NCBI GenBank assembly: GCA_933228895.1
Contig: OW121847.1
Span: 80,393,656 to 80,457,655 of the forward strand
Length of the DNA stretch: 64,000 nucleotides
From: Platycnemis pennipes
Taxonomy: Eukaryota; Arthropoda; Insecta; Odonata; Platycnemididae
Direction: 5' to 3'
Position 1 is the first letter of the stretch; each line of letters opens with the position of its first letter. A program made the translations under genes and the position numbers. Below are positions 13,163-25,217 of the stretch, piece by piece. The notes below the pieces were generated by a model that was not told where the DNA came from, did no database searches, and worked only from the letters and a program-made list of their open reading frames with translations.

Positions 13163-15261
13163 ATTCTTGGTCATCGTTCTACTGTTCATCTTGACTACAG
13201 CCCCTTGCGCTCTGTCAACCTCATCTGACTCTTCCCAGACATCGATACCCGAAAGTATACTGGAAACGATCGCCAGCAATCATTCAGTTCCCGTTAGTGC
13301 GAAGAATCGGTCCGTAACTTCCGAGGAAGACCCAGGTCTAGGGAAAGAAACTTCCGATGATGGGAGACGCTTCATAGAAGAAGAGGAGATTGGAGGAGGG
13401 ATTAAGTTGGGAGGAGCGGAAACGCCGAAAGAGAGCCAAGACGATGGAGGGCCTCCCGAGGTGAAGGACACCGGAAGAACAGGTGGTGAGACCGGTGAGG
13501 CATCCGAAGTTTCTCCACCCGATCCCAAAACTGAAGATAGTCACCCTCCAGAGACTGAAGACGGTTCCGAATCGGAGGATTTGACAGAGGGTGATTCCCG
13601 AGTTCCGGAAACGGGACAGATTTCGAGTGAGAGAGTGCTCGAGGAATCCGATTCGGGTAGTGTGAGACCCTCCGGGAGGGAGGAGGTAGGACAAGCGGGA
13701 AAAGGTCCCCTCGACGACGGAGGCGATCGAGAGAAAGATTATGAGGTCACGAGTAAGGACTTGTCGACGGGAGGCTTCGGGGAACGCGACCACGATTATC
13801 TCGAAGACGGCGCGAGCGCGAGCGACGTGGAAGAAGAAGTTCGTGAATCTGTTCCTCCGGAGGGCGCGGCGGAGGAGAAGTCAATGGAAACAGCTCACGA
13901 AGTGGATGATCCTTCCGAGTATACAGCTCGGGACACCGATGTTGACGATGATAAACATCCCGAGGACGAAGCTGGTCCAAGGCCGAGTTCCCTCATGGTG
14001 AGTGAAGAAAGGAAAGAAGGGGAACGCGAGCATGCCCAAATGGCTCCGACTGGAATGGACGATGATAAATCCCACGATGGTTCTGGAGATACAGTGACAG
14101 TAGATGTTGATGAAACAAATGTCGAAGATAAGGATGGTTCTGGAGATACAGTGACAGTAGATGTTGATGAAACAAATGTCGAAGATAAGGAAAAGGAGGA
14201 AGAGGTCACAAGTATCCGCGAAGACGCTGTCGAGACTGAAGAGAAATCAGAATCCGAATCAGGGGTGACGCACGTTTCAGAGGAACCCACGGAAACAAAA
14301 GAAACTACCAAAGAAGTGGATATCACATCTATAGCGATAGAAAAGGATCCGAAGGAAGCTGATCATCAGGGAAATGTTGACCTAGCCGAGTCTTCGGAAA
14401 AAGAATCTTCGGAAGACGATGTGGATAGAGAAGCAACTGTTCTGGCGCAGGAAGGAAGCAGTCTACCGATATCAGACCCTGTTTCGGAAGTTGATGCGGA
14501 GGTTAAAGTCGGCCGTCGCGAGGATTTACACTCGGATCTCGAGTTCCCTTCTGATGTAAGCGACGAGGCAGAGGCGACGGATAAAGAAAGTGGTAGTGAA
14601 TTAGAGGGTGAAGAGACGATGCACGACGACCCAGCTGAGGAGAGCACTTCGGACGACGACGTAGGCTCGACAGGGGGAGAAATGGAAGACGGTGATACAA
14701 AAAAGAAAGAGATACAGCATCAAGAATTTGACGAGCGGCATCGCAAAGGAAAATCGAGGGAATCTGAGGTGTCGGACATAGCTGAGACGTCTTCAGCTTC
14801 CTCGGGAGCGGGTGGAAGAATCAACGCTGGCGAAGATGGTGGGAAGCGAGGGACGGCCTCTTGCCTTGACGATAAGAGCGGAGCTGAAGAATGCTCTCCC
14901 AAGTCCGAAGGCCTCTACGAAACCCCAAGTCAAGGCACCGGAGGCCTATCCGCTGACGACAGTCCAAAACACCTTGACGAAGACGCCAAACCCCATAACA
15001 GTGAGCAGCAATTCGTGAACGACAACGCGAGGGATGTCGCTGGGACGGACGTCGGAACTGAAGAGAAATTTGAAATGCCAGACAGTTTCAAGGAGAAGGA
15101 AAAGGAAACTGCGAGTCTGGCGTTTATATTCGATACGACAGGGTCCATGCATGACGATTTGATGCAGGCGAGGGACGGAGCCAAGGCGATACTCCGAGCT
15201 TTCCTCGAGCATCAAACGATCCCTGTCAGCAACTACATCCTAGTCCCTTTCAACGACCCAC
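13163..15261 (+). CDS. Hmcn: Hemicentin visible exon 1: signal peptide, long acidic region, start of vWA
   Basis: The acceptor tttgcag (AG 13161-13162) precedes a hydrophobic FLVIVLLFILTTAPCALS core, a signal peptide lacking its Met, which must be supplied by the previous exon. Then come roughly 630 residues very rich in Glu, Asp, Ser, Gly and Thr with almost no hydrophobic or cysteine content, so probably disordered. Many Ser-X-Glu sites and acidic Ser-Gly dipeptides occur in it. The exon ends in the first part of the vWA domain: SLAFIFDTTGSMHDDLMQAR contains the DxTxS-type MIDAS (metal-binding) motif, and the last residues are LVPFNDP. The donor CAC|GTGAGT leaves phase 1. The vWA start is diagnostic of hemicentin. 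The acidic insertion is not part of standard hemicentins. Confidence 0.9.
14076..14189 (+). repeat. 57-bp perfect tandem duplication inside the acidic coding region
   Basis: Two identical in-frame 57-bp units encode the same 19 residues, DGSGDTVTVDVDETNVEDK, back to back. Identity at the nucleotide level marks a recent expansion. Each unit has an acidic-flanked Ser-Gly. Confidence 0.95.
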
Positions 15262-16262
15262 GTGAGTACACACATGCCCTTTATTTGTTCGAATAAAATA
15301 TATTCTTCCCAGTTAGAACTTAAAAAAATATTAACTAAACAACTTTTAGAAATGAAATTGGCACCAAATGAACTTAAGAAATTTTAGTTTCTCAAATTAA
15401 TTTGCCATTAACGTGTTCCACAAAGTTAGCTCGTTAACGATTGATTTTGGATTTGATACTATTTAAAACTCCCCTGTTTAATAAAGTTATGATCTTTTTT
15501 ATTTTCAAATGGCTCGACATCTCTAGCTAGTGTTCAAACTTAGACTACTGCTGCCGGATTCTTCTGCTGAAGTTTAGCAAAACTGGTTTCTTTCTTAATT
15601 GGTCCTTCTCTCCGTAAACAAATAACAATATTTGTGTTTCGCCCGGCACACGCCACTGATTTTATATTGTTTTAGGTTTTCCCCTAGGAAGTTCTGAGTT
15701 TTTATTATTGTTAAATATCAATTGATTTTTCTGGAGAGACTTTTATTTTTCGTAAAATTTCCCATTTTTTGACTGCTTGTTCTCTAAAATAGTATTTTTT
15801 CCGTATGAGAAAAAGAAAAATTAATTGCTGCGCAATGATGTAACTTTTTAGAACTTAACTTTTAGATTAGAACTTAAATCATTATATTTTTCTAGCACAG
15901 TTGCTATCCTTAAAAGTGCAGGATCAAAGTTTGCTTTTGAAAGAGGGGCATTTCATCCCCTGGTCTAAAAATAATGGGCAGTTAATATCTTCTTAGGAAT
16001 ATGATGACGGGATATGACATGCCCTATGGTGGTATATTCACGAAAAATTGAAAATTGTAATTAATGTTCGTTTTTCGACTCTATTATGCTTGGGAAATTA
16101 AGATTCCCTTTCTCTTTTCTCTCGAAAGTTACGTATTTCAATACCTATATATTTTAAATGTCATTTCTCCACCAAAAAGATACATCTCTTGTTGCGAAAC
16201 CTTAAAAAGGTTTTTGTTTATATAGATTTGCGTTAAGCGTTTTTTGTCTCTCCCCCTTAAGA

Positions 16263-16402
16263 ATTGGTTTAGTGTTGTGGATAGAGTTATGCCTTAGCCT
16301 CTCAATGACCTGGGTTCAATTCTTAGCTGAAGCATAGTTTTTCATATGCATACCGGCCGTCAACTGCAGTTCTCCTTTCACCGAATAAATAAATAAACCG
16401 TG
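16263..16402 (+). repeat. tRNA-derived SINE
   Basis: TTTAGTGTTGTGGATAGAGT and CCTGGGTTCAATTCTTAGC are spaced like A and B boxes. A short body ends in an AATAAATAAATAAA tail near 16385-16397, which suits a SINE 3' end. Confidence 0.6.
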
Positions 16403-18224
16403 GTGCCTTTCGTTCGGAGTTCCTTATGCCGATGCCGTGTCTCTCTCCACCCTACCTACTTTTCCTGAAAATTCTGCCCTTATTGAATGACCCACTTATC
16501 GTAAAAGGCGCAAATTACCTAAGCTATCGGTTGCTTACCCCGAATAGTTCGCCAAATGAGGAGGATAATGTAATAGGTAAGTCAAAGAATTGGTGGCCAT
16601 ATTCTTTGGCTTTCATCCTCTTGCATTGTTGAGGACATTTACCCATTATAATAGGAAAAACTAACGTACCTATCCTTCTTATATGCGTGTATCAATTGCA
16701 TCTTTGTGAGTAGGTATGATAAGCGAAGGATTTGCGTAGGATAAGCGAAGGGCTTGGCGGGATCCCCACTCCTCTACCCATACTCAATTGAGATACCAAA
16801 TCATGGGTAGCTAATAATAGACATCAGTGCTTTCGCCGTACGCTTTCTACAACGTTATGTGCACCCTTCACCATAATTCTCGGCCTTGTGTATTATCGAT
16901 TGTTTTCAGTATCGTTTTATTTAAATGAAATTCAGTTTGAATCCAAGTCGCTTCGACAGGATTCATGCTGGCGTATATTTCAGAGGCTAATAAACTATAT
17001 TGCTACCAGGTAGGGTACACCTAGGCGTTTGCTTGCAAGCTCTACGTTTCATTGGAAGAAATAAGTTTTTCAGAGATATGGAGACATAAATAAAATCTTT
17101 GAATCATTGTTTTTGTTGTTGAGGAGCCTTCTATCAATTACGTAACGCTAAAGGGGGAAGGGTCGGACCAAACGTTACGACGCTTATCAATAGGGAAGAG
17201 GTTCCAACCTTGCATTACACTGTCAGTAAGGGACAGTACTAAAAATTCATTCCTCCTTAGAATAATAATGTAATGCACATAATAACTAGTGGATTAATAA
17301 TAGTATTGAGGAATAAATGAGGTATTCATAAAGAATATACATTTTTCATTTGCAAAGAAAAAGATGGTTAATTGGCAGCACGATGTTATTTAAGGGGGTC
17401 ATAGACAATTTTACGGTATGGAGGAGGGCAGGATTCCCCCCTCCTGAGGAGGGGGGAATGGAAAACCAGCGTTATGGAAATATGTGGATGCATTCTTAAT
17501 AAATAAAATTCGAGTGTGAATCACTGGAAGAGAAATATGGTGACTACATTGCTTGAATAAAAGTGATGATAGAAATGGGGACGGGGGCCTGTTTTTCCAC
17601 TGTTACGAAAGGAAACGCGTTTTCTCATCGCGAGCGCCAATTGAGTGACTTATCTTCCTAATCTGCTGGGAGGTAATACAACAGCTGCCAGCTGCCTGCT
17701 GGGGCGACAGTACAATAACTTTCTGACCCGGCAGCAAGATTGCTGACTGTACAAATCCTATCTCGGGAATGGAATCCGTTTTTACCTTCGGCTTAACACT
17801 GGGTTAAGTGGTGCTATATAATCTGAGCAGTTGAAGCCTTTAAAACCTAACTCTGCCATTGCCATTCTATTTGTTCACTCTAGGGGCATGTAAGGAAGAA
17901 GATTGCTCATTCAGCTCCATTAGTTCTATCTTTCCATTATTTGGCATGCCATATCCTAAACGGCAATGAGCCGAGAAGTGCAGATTGGATTTAAAATATG
18001 AGTGTGGTACACTAATTATTATCGTAATTTGATAGTATCTTGGAGGGAAATGGGTATAACAAAGCGTTGTTCGTAGAATCCATAAACTAAAGAATAGGGA
18101 GCAGTTGATGGAATCTTGGAAGGAAATAGGTAGGTATTCGCAAAGTTCTTAAGCTAAAGAGATGTTTCCTCGTCTCTTAAGCCTAAGGCTGAAATAATAA
18201 GCGGCACTTGAAATCGAAGGATAT

Positions 18225-18590
18225 GAAAATTCTGGTGAAGAAGAGTATGTTCTCGAAACGTGAACATTGAGAAAACAGAAGAAGATAGAGGGGTGACTTT
18301 GAAATGTGGAAATAGAGAAGGATAGAGAGATAAGATGGGTAGAAAAGAAGACGAACCAGGAAGTACTAAGAATGATAGGAAAGAAGAAAAAGTTGATTTA
18401 AGATGGAGCGAGGATATTTTTAAGGATGAGGGAGAATATTAGATTAACGAGGAGGAGGGAGGAGGAGAATAGGCTGTGTGGATACAATGATGAGATGCAA
18501 GAAGTACGCGGAGATAAAGAAGAATGTGTATCCTGTAGCATGTAGGAGTATTTGGTAGCATTCCATGCCCATGTGAACCTATCTAAACCC
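18225..18590 (+). mobile_element. Decayed LINE fragment, C-terminal part of the reverse transcriptase ORF
   Basis: Broken frames give REH.ENRRR.RG..FEMWK, then IRWVEKKTNQEVLRMIGKKK. This matches the post-RT tail seen in the 4.4-5.4 kb LINE (the EAFEIWCSRRTLKIKWTDKVRNEEV region). There are multiple frameshifts, no recognisable 5' part, and no clear target duplication. Confidence 0.65.
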
Positions 18591-19464
18591 AAGGTGAGTA
18601 TAATAGGAGGTGGTCTCAGTTGCCGCGGCGGTCGGGCGTGACGTCACTGGGCTCCTAAGGCAGCGCAGTGTACACATGCGGAGATTAAAAGTAATGGCGA
18701 ATGCGAGTCAAAAAGAAGCATAGATATATAATAGGTTCAGCATCTCTTGTAGATACGCTAATGGAACTAATAATTCACTAAACTCACTCAAAACGAAATA
18801 ACATTAAATATATTTTACGAAAAATTATGGCCTCAAGAGTGCCTAACGACTTGTGCAATGATTTTCATGCTTAATAATAATTTCGCCTTCTATAAAGCAT
18901 AAATAATGAAAAATCATTTAAGAATGTAATGTATTGACCAGTGCACAGTACCAGTTTACAATAAATAAATTAAATAATAGGAATTATTGCGTTCATTTCC
19001 ACTATCATGTAAAAAAAGAGACATTTCACTGAGCCTACCCCAAACAAGGTCGATACGTGAACGACGTAGTTGCGTTTAGGCCTTTAAAATTATGTTACAT
19101 TGTAATATTGGAGCTAAAAGTGGTGTTCGTTTGCCACTGACGCGTGGGGAATCATATCATTGACGGCATGTTGGACAGAATTGTTGATGTTTCAGTATAG
19201 AGTACATTTTTTATAATTTATTTTGGTGACGTAAATCAGCCTTTGCTATCTTACCAGCATGTTTCAAATTTTGTGCTAAATGTATCCCAGTATTGCGGTA
19301 AGGGACCAAGACTGAAGTTTTTGGAAAATTTTGAAATTGTAGCCTATTCGAAATTGACCTGCTAAATGACACTGTGCCCACTAACGAATTTTCCCTCTAT
19401 AATGAATCTTTCCCTCTCCCAAACTCACTTTTTGCCTTGTTAACACATTATCCCTCCCCTAATC

Positions 19465-19700
19465 ATTGGGGATCGGGTTGGTGTAGTGGTTAGTATACTG
19501 GCATTTAACTCAGAGGGTCCGAGTTTGAACCCGGCAGGGTAAAATATTTTTCATTGTTTAGTGGACACCAATCGATTTTTTGGGAGAGCATTCGAGTTCA
19601 GTACTGCAAAACGGTGTTCCCTCGCGTTGGTTTCTCTCCACTAATATTCTCATCCCGGTAACTTTCCTCCCGGTCTGAAGCTCCGGCATAGGATTGAAAA
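19465..19700 (+). repeat. tRNA-derived SINE
   Basis: TTGGTGTAGTGGTTAGTATA is a strong A box and GTCCGAGTTTGAACCCGGC a strong B box, at tRNA spacing. A body of about 170 bp ends in GGATTGAAAAAAACTG. This is the best preserved SINE head in the window. No anticodon-arm or acceptor-stem closure is seen, so I do not call a tRNA gene. Confidence 0.7.
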
Positions 19701-20239
19701 AAACTGATCAGATAATCACGCCACAGTGTCGAAAACTTTCAGATTCTTTATTTATTTGACTAGTTCTTGTATATTTATTCCCATTCCTATAAGTGTCGTC
19801 ACATTCCATCCAAGTCACTGACAATGAAATTGACATTAACTTCATTTAGAAACTGACTTTAAATTAAAATAGGTACTTATATTTTTCTACACAATTCATT
19901 TATTGCAATTATTATTGTAGACAACAATAAAAAACAAGAAATACAGGATAACAGATAAGCATCTATGCAATAGGGTGTTAGGTGCTTATTTTTTAGGTTT
20001 TTTGCTTCTGCCGCTGTAGACTTTGGTTTGGATTTCCCATTAAGAAATTTTATTCACATGTATACCCTTTTTAATACTAAATTTTTCAACACCTCACCGG
20101 GAATGTTAACTTGTGTGCTAATTTTTTTGTAGAATGTATCTGCAATTTATTATGGATGACTTTCTTCTTCTTGCATGTTTTTCGGAAAAGTGTTTTAAAT
20201 TGCAACACTTGTTCTCGCCATCAGTCACTTGGTTCTATC

Positions 20240-21225
20240 ACCTAGATATGATCCAAGATGGCAATCTATTATCATTTTCTGAAGGCAATTTAAAAGTATA
20301 ACTGCCTGACTCAGACCATCTTTGGTGGCCTCTACTGAAATACTTTCTCTGAACTGGGCCTCTGGTCACATGGATCACCAGATAGCTCACAGGAGGACAT
20401 GACTGGATGAGAGATGACACCTGCCAGTCTGCCTGACTCATTCATGGATTAGACCCCTCCTTACAATATCCCCTTTCCCATGATGAACCCTCTGTCGAGT
20501 AAATGGTTCCTGAAAATGGCATCTGAAAAGCAGTATACTTTTCTATCTTTGAAAAGTAAACCAACTTCTTTAATAGGACAATCGCAGCGTTTTTCCATAG
20601 CCCTAAATTTGCCCCAACATTGTCACACAATACTGCTACAGCACTATACCCCACAGAGGGATTAAAGAATCGGTGATTAAAGAATCCAAAATAATTTGAC
20701 ACTTTTGTGTAAACTGGTTGTTTCCTCTGGGAAAACAGTCCCCTTCGCCATCATCATCATTTTCTTGCGAAGCCCAATATTATTATCAGCGGAATGAAAC
20801 TGAATTTATATAAATAATTAAAAAAATAAAAGAATGCAATCATATGAAAAAATCTAATAATGCTAACTGTAGAAATTTAAATTTAGCGATATCTAACAAC
20901 ACAAAGCTGTTTTATCCATCTCATAACTTCTTCGACTTTCATTTCGTCAAACTGATCATACGGACTACATTTTTCTAAGGGTGACATCTTTAGAGAGGCT
21001 ACTCCCATTACTTGCAAAACATCTTTCGGTATGCCTTGAGCCGTATTGATGTCATAGGCTCATCTTTGTAACGTGGCTATACCCACAACTTTTTTGTGCA
21101 AGGATCTTTAGGAAACCTGAAATATCCGATGTAGTTCTCCCTACTCGAGCTCCCGTTTTATAACAGATATTCGAGCACTCAACAACAGAGCACCTTTTAC
21201 TATTTTTAGTAGGCATATTGATGCT
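20240..21225 (-). pseudogene. Decayed P-element/THAP9-like transposase
   Basis: At the minus-strand 5' end (about 21213), MPTKNSKRCSVVECSN begins a THAP zinc finger (C-x4-C spacing). After a frameshift, YFRFPKDPCTKKLWV is the rest of that fold. Further on (20700-20440) VAVLCDNVGANLGLWKN and, in another frame, KVYCFSDA then RNHLLDRGFIM match the RNase-H-like core of P-type transposases. The usual PHL-K between FSDA and RNHLLDRGF is missing. Several frameshifts and stops make it non-functional. No terminal repeats were found. The two domains occur in the expected order and strand, which supports one element rather than chance pieces. Confidence 0.7.
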
Positions 21226-21228
21226 CTT

Positions 21229-21243
21229 ATATATATATATATA
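21229..21243. repeat. TA microsatellite
   Basis: Short run of TA dinucleotides next to the start of the P-like remnant. Confidence 0.8.
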
Positions 21244-21668
21244 GTTCATTCATAACTGAATTAAAACCATTAAGACACATATTAATCCCATAGCCATCAC
21301 CAGGTCAAAACGTTCACACCGACTACTCAAGTGAACTGATGCAATGGTTTTCACACGCACAACAGCATGGAACCCTGTGGCGTCACACACTCCCTCAGCT
21401 GATTGTGAAACCACCTCCTATTGTAGTCACCTTGATCTAAACGTAACCACCGCTCTCGGTGGTTACGATCTAAACCGGTACAAAACTAATAATAATATTC
21501 CATGACGACAATGTCAACGTTTGCAGTAGGAGTTTCCGTTGGAAAATCTGATACGATTAATATATCTCATCGAAGAAAATGTCAGCGTTCATGATCTCAT
21601 ATTGGAGCTGTTTTCACTCGCTTAGCGCTTTATAGGCTAGGCTTATGCGATAGATAAGTGGCATCCTA

Positions 21669-24600
21669 GGTAAGGTGGGGTAAGTGCGACCCCTAAATAG
21701 CATATATCAATTTTAACTGACTTTGAAAAATTTTCTAGGCTTGCTAAAAACATGAAAATCAATGTATAATATGCATGTAAATCATTGAAAAAGGTGATCA
21801 GATTTGCATTCCTCTCTCTTGAAAATGGTAATTTTTATAATTTTTTTCTTATGAACTTGTCAAGGGATCGCACTTTCTCCGTGCATGGGGCAAGTGCGTC
21901 CCATGGCTGATGTGCAATATATTTCTGCATTACACGGTACATGGGGTAAATGCGATTTACCCAGAAATTCAGCTTTACATTGCTTTTTAAAGTACCAAAA
22001 TATGTTTAACCATTCTTGAGAAATCAAATTTTATCTTAGGTGATGTAAGTAGATATATTTTTGGCATTTTTTGGTTAAACATGAAACAAATTGGAATGTT
22101 AGTTAAATATGTTTTATTAATGATAATAACAATATTAGACTCTTACACATTAATTTAGAAGCATATTAAAAATAGCTAATGTGCATAAAAGCTGAATAAA
22201 TAATAATAAACATAGTATAAATCTTGTACATGATAACATATCTGAATACAAACTAGATTGTTATGAACAAAAAAATTGCTTCTCTAATGTAGCTTATGTT
22301 CTTGATACAAAAAATGAAAAAATAATGAAATAATGGAAATAAACTCATGGTCTACATGCAATTTAACATGGAATATTGATTTGTTTACTCTAAGTTGTAC
22401 CCCGAGAAAGGTAGGCAAAATGTTAACTTTCCTCGACGGCCAACCGAGGGCTTAGGTAATATTTTTACAACGTCTTCCCTTGGTATTTCACTAGAATCCT
22501 CATTCTGTGGATAGGTGAAACTTATTTCAGTCCCAAAACATGTCCTTAGAAAGCAAACCACGGGATCACCTGATTCATTGATCTCCAGAATTTTTCCTAC
22601 GTAGTGAGCAACTGACTTTTTGCTGCTGAATCTGACCAGAATCCAATCTCCACTTTGAATGCTAGCCACCGAATTTGTTAATCTTTTTTGACTAATGCCA
22701 TCTTCTGCTTCAGGCATTAATGCCACATCATCTACATCCTCCTCATCAGAAGATATGAATCCCAATGCCCTATTATAATCAATATCGGAGTCTTCAGCAG
22801 TTTTCTTTCCTCTATTGCTGGATTCTCTTTGACGTAAGTTTTCTTTCATTTGACTACAGATGTATTCCCCTGTTACCACTTCTGCTCCTTTTGCCACTCG
22901 TTTCCTTTTAATTCCCCTCTTTCCTTGTTCTAAAGTGTTTGCATGGACAGTCGTCAATAAAAGTTCCTCAAATGACACTTCACGTGATGTTGCATCCTGA
23001 CACACAGTGGATGGCTCACTGCAAGAACTTGTTGATGATATAGGATGAGATGATACAAGAGGTAAATCAGCTTCAGCGTCAATTGAACTCTGAACTGAAA
23101 TTAACCTGGATTCTATCTGTTTCTCTTTCCATCGTTTCAGTGCTAATGGGTCATACTTCTCATCTTCTATGACATCACGGTTGAAAGGAAAAATACCCCC
23201 TTTTCTGAAGCCATTTCGAATAACTTCTTCTTCAGTTTTTAGCCAAATGTCTCCAATTAGCCTAGAAAATTGGCTCTTAGGTAAATTTAATCCCACATTC
23301 TTTCTCTGCCATTTTGTTAGCTCAACATCCCATCTCGTTTTTAGTGATTTGAATACGCTAAGATCGAGAGGTTGAAGCAAGTGGCTAGAATGTGGAGGCA
23401 GCTTTAAAATGTGCACTCCATTTCCTTGAGCTAATTTAAATAACTCTATTCCCAAATGAGTGGAATGTCCATCGTAAATTAACAAAGCAGGTCGTTCATT
23501 TCCAATTGCACGCAAGAATGTTCTCTGGAAGTAATTTTGGAAAACCTCAGTTTCCATCCATCCATTCCTTGTAGCAGCATATGCAGTTCCTTGAAATCCT
23601 GTGTTTCTGGAGCGCACCAACTATCCCAAACATATTTCCCTTTGAATACGATCAGTGGAGGGGCTTTAATCCCATTTGCACTTGCGGCCATTAATACGGT
23701 GATGTTCAAACGACCAGATGAACTAATTGTACGAGTTGAGGGGAGTCCTTTCTTACCAACAACTCTTGTCTTCCCTGGATCCGTAGAAAACGAAGTTTCG
23801 TCCAGATTCCATATACATTCTGGTTTATTATTAAGATGCAATTCATGGATTGTCTTTTGCAACAAATCAAAATAGGCATTCATCACAAAAGGGTCACATA
23901 TCTTCTTCCTTGCATACTCTACACTTTGAGGTTTTTTAATTGAAAGTTTGTGCCGTGAAATAAAACCGAGAAACCAATCTTCCGAAGGTTTTCCATCTTT
24001 AAAAGGTGTTTTTATGTTATTTTTACGCACATAATTGGCTACCATTTCCAGAATCTCTTTTCTAGACAACCCAAATCCATATTTCTCCATACACATTAGC
24101 CCTTCTGCTAATACTCTTTCTTCAGAAATTGGTATTGCAGTGCTGCGACCAAAGGATGCTGACTTGATACCACGTCGTCCTTCTAGATGGTCAAGAAGAG
24201 TGGTCTTAGGAATCTGATAATGTTTGCTAGCACATTTTCTCCCCATTCTTCCACTCCTAATCTCCTCCAGAGCCTTCTGTAGGTCATCCTTACTATAAGT
24301 CAGTCCCTTCTGTGTTTTTCTTACGTAATTTCGCACCATTTTACCCTGCAATAATAATTATTGCTCATATCATGACAGCAACCCCCACAATAAGCATTAT
24401 TGAATTTACGTAACCAGTTCTCAAAGAGAGTAAAGGTAATATTTACGATATATCTACTAAAAACAAGAGCTTGTTTTTTGTGTGGTCACAGCAAAGGTCT
24501 CATGTTTAACTTTTATATGCGTAAACAATTTCACCTGGGTAGAACCTTGGTTATGACACCTACAAAGATGCAATTGTTCTGGTCTGAGTACAATGCGAGG

Positions 24601-25217
24601 CATTTATTTCATGAAATCTAACTTTAATAAAGCTTTCTTTATCAAAGAAACCTTCAAAATAAAAGTTGATGTGAGGAATCTAACCTAGTTTTATAATCCA
24701 CAGTATTTTGTAACATTTGTACAAGATCGTTAAACGCAATAATGGCCAGACAGAAACTTTAAATTTAATACATACTATATCCTCGTAGCGACCCCCTGTC
24801 GCACTTACCCCAGGCTACGGGGTCGCACTTGCCCCACCAGGTAGGAAAGAATGGTTATGACGGGGAAAGTGCGACCTCCCATCAAAACTAAATGTAATGA
24901 CCTGAGTTCCACAATTTCAAGTAAAGCAAGGAAAATAAATCAATGAAGAAGAGAAAACATGATATAGTACTTACCTAACACATCCGATGCGTTGAATCTG
25001 AGGGAATTGTGGCGTAACGTCTCCTCACAACCAACTAAGACTACGAGATGAATTGAAGGGTATACATTTATAAGAATGTGGATCGAGAACTAAAGGGATA
25101 AGTATTACAAAGTAGTTGGCTTTAGTTCCGTTAAAATGTGTGGAATATGTTGCAAGACCGCCACCTGCTTTGAGAACGGAAATACTATCATCAAAGTCGC
25201 ACTTACCCCACGTTACC
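21669..25217 (-). mobile_element. pogo/Tigger-like DNA transposon, near complete (3.55 kb)
   Basis: Terminal inverted repeats match at 21 of 22 bases: the left starts GGTAAGGTGGGGTAAGTGCG, the right (reversed) GGTAACGTGGGGTAAGTGCG. Both ends are flanked by TA (21667-21668, 25218-25219), the target duplication of the Tc1/mariner/pogo group. More copies of the GGGG(T/C)AAGTGCG core lie inside each end (21884-21900, 21941-21957, 24786-24840, 24860-24876), probably transposase-binding sites. The transposase on the minus strand carries one frameshift. It lies in a hemicentin intron, opposite to the gene. Confidence 0.92.
22385..24339 (-). pseudogene. pogo-like transposase with a single frameshift
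   Basis: DDE transposase of the pogo/Tigger/jerky group, which binds terminal repeats and moves the element by cutting and pasting. Translation from MVRNYVRKTQKGLTYS gives a psq-type helix-turn-helix (GRKCASKHYQIPKTTLLDHL), a CENP-B/Tc5-type DNA-binding part (YGFGLSRKEILEMVANYV..PSEDWFLGFISRH), then the catalytic core. The core motifs are WNLDET (first Asp), LLIYDGHSTHLG (second Asp) and HLLQPLDLSVFKSLK (third Asp). Near 23605-23615, between WCAPE and TGFQGTAYAAT, the frame changes, as if one base were lost (or two gained). Otherwise it is open throughout. The C-terminus (GDWILVRF..VGKILEI..VVCFLR) looks like a small barrel (Tudor/SH3-type) module. The start is set at the second Met, which matches related proteins. 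Confidence 0.88.

Noticed and set aside
13280..15215. Many antisense and alternate-frame ORFs across the acidic exon
   Set aside because: They mirror the biased GA-rich codons of the real exon (Ser/Leu-rich on the opposite strand) and have no features of their own.
17433..17459. ATTCCCCCCTCCTGAGGAGG palindrome as a terminator
   Set aside because: Bacterial-type terminators do not apply in this genome. A short GC-run palindrome with no other support.
19469..19545. Possible true tRNA gene
   Set aside because: A and B boxes are excellent, but acceptor and anticodon stems do not pair and a SINE body follows.
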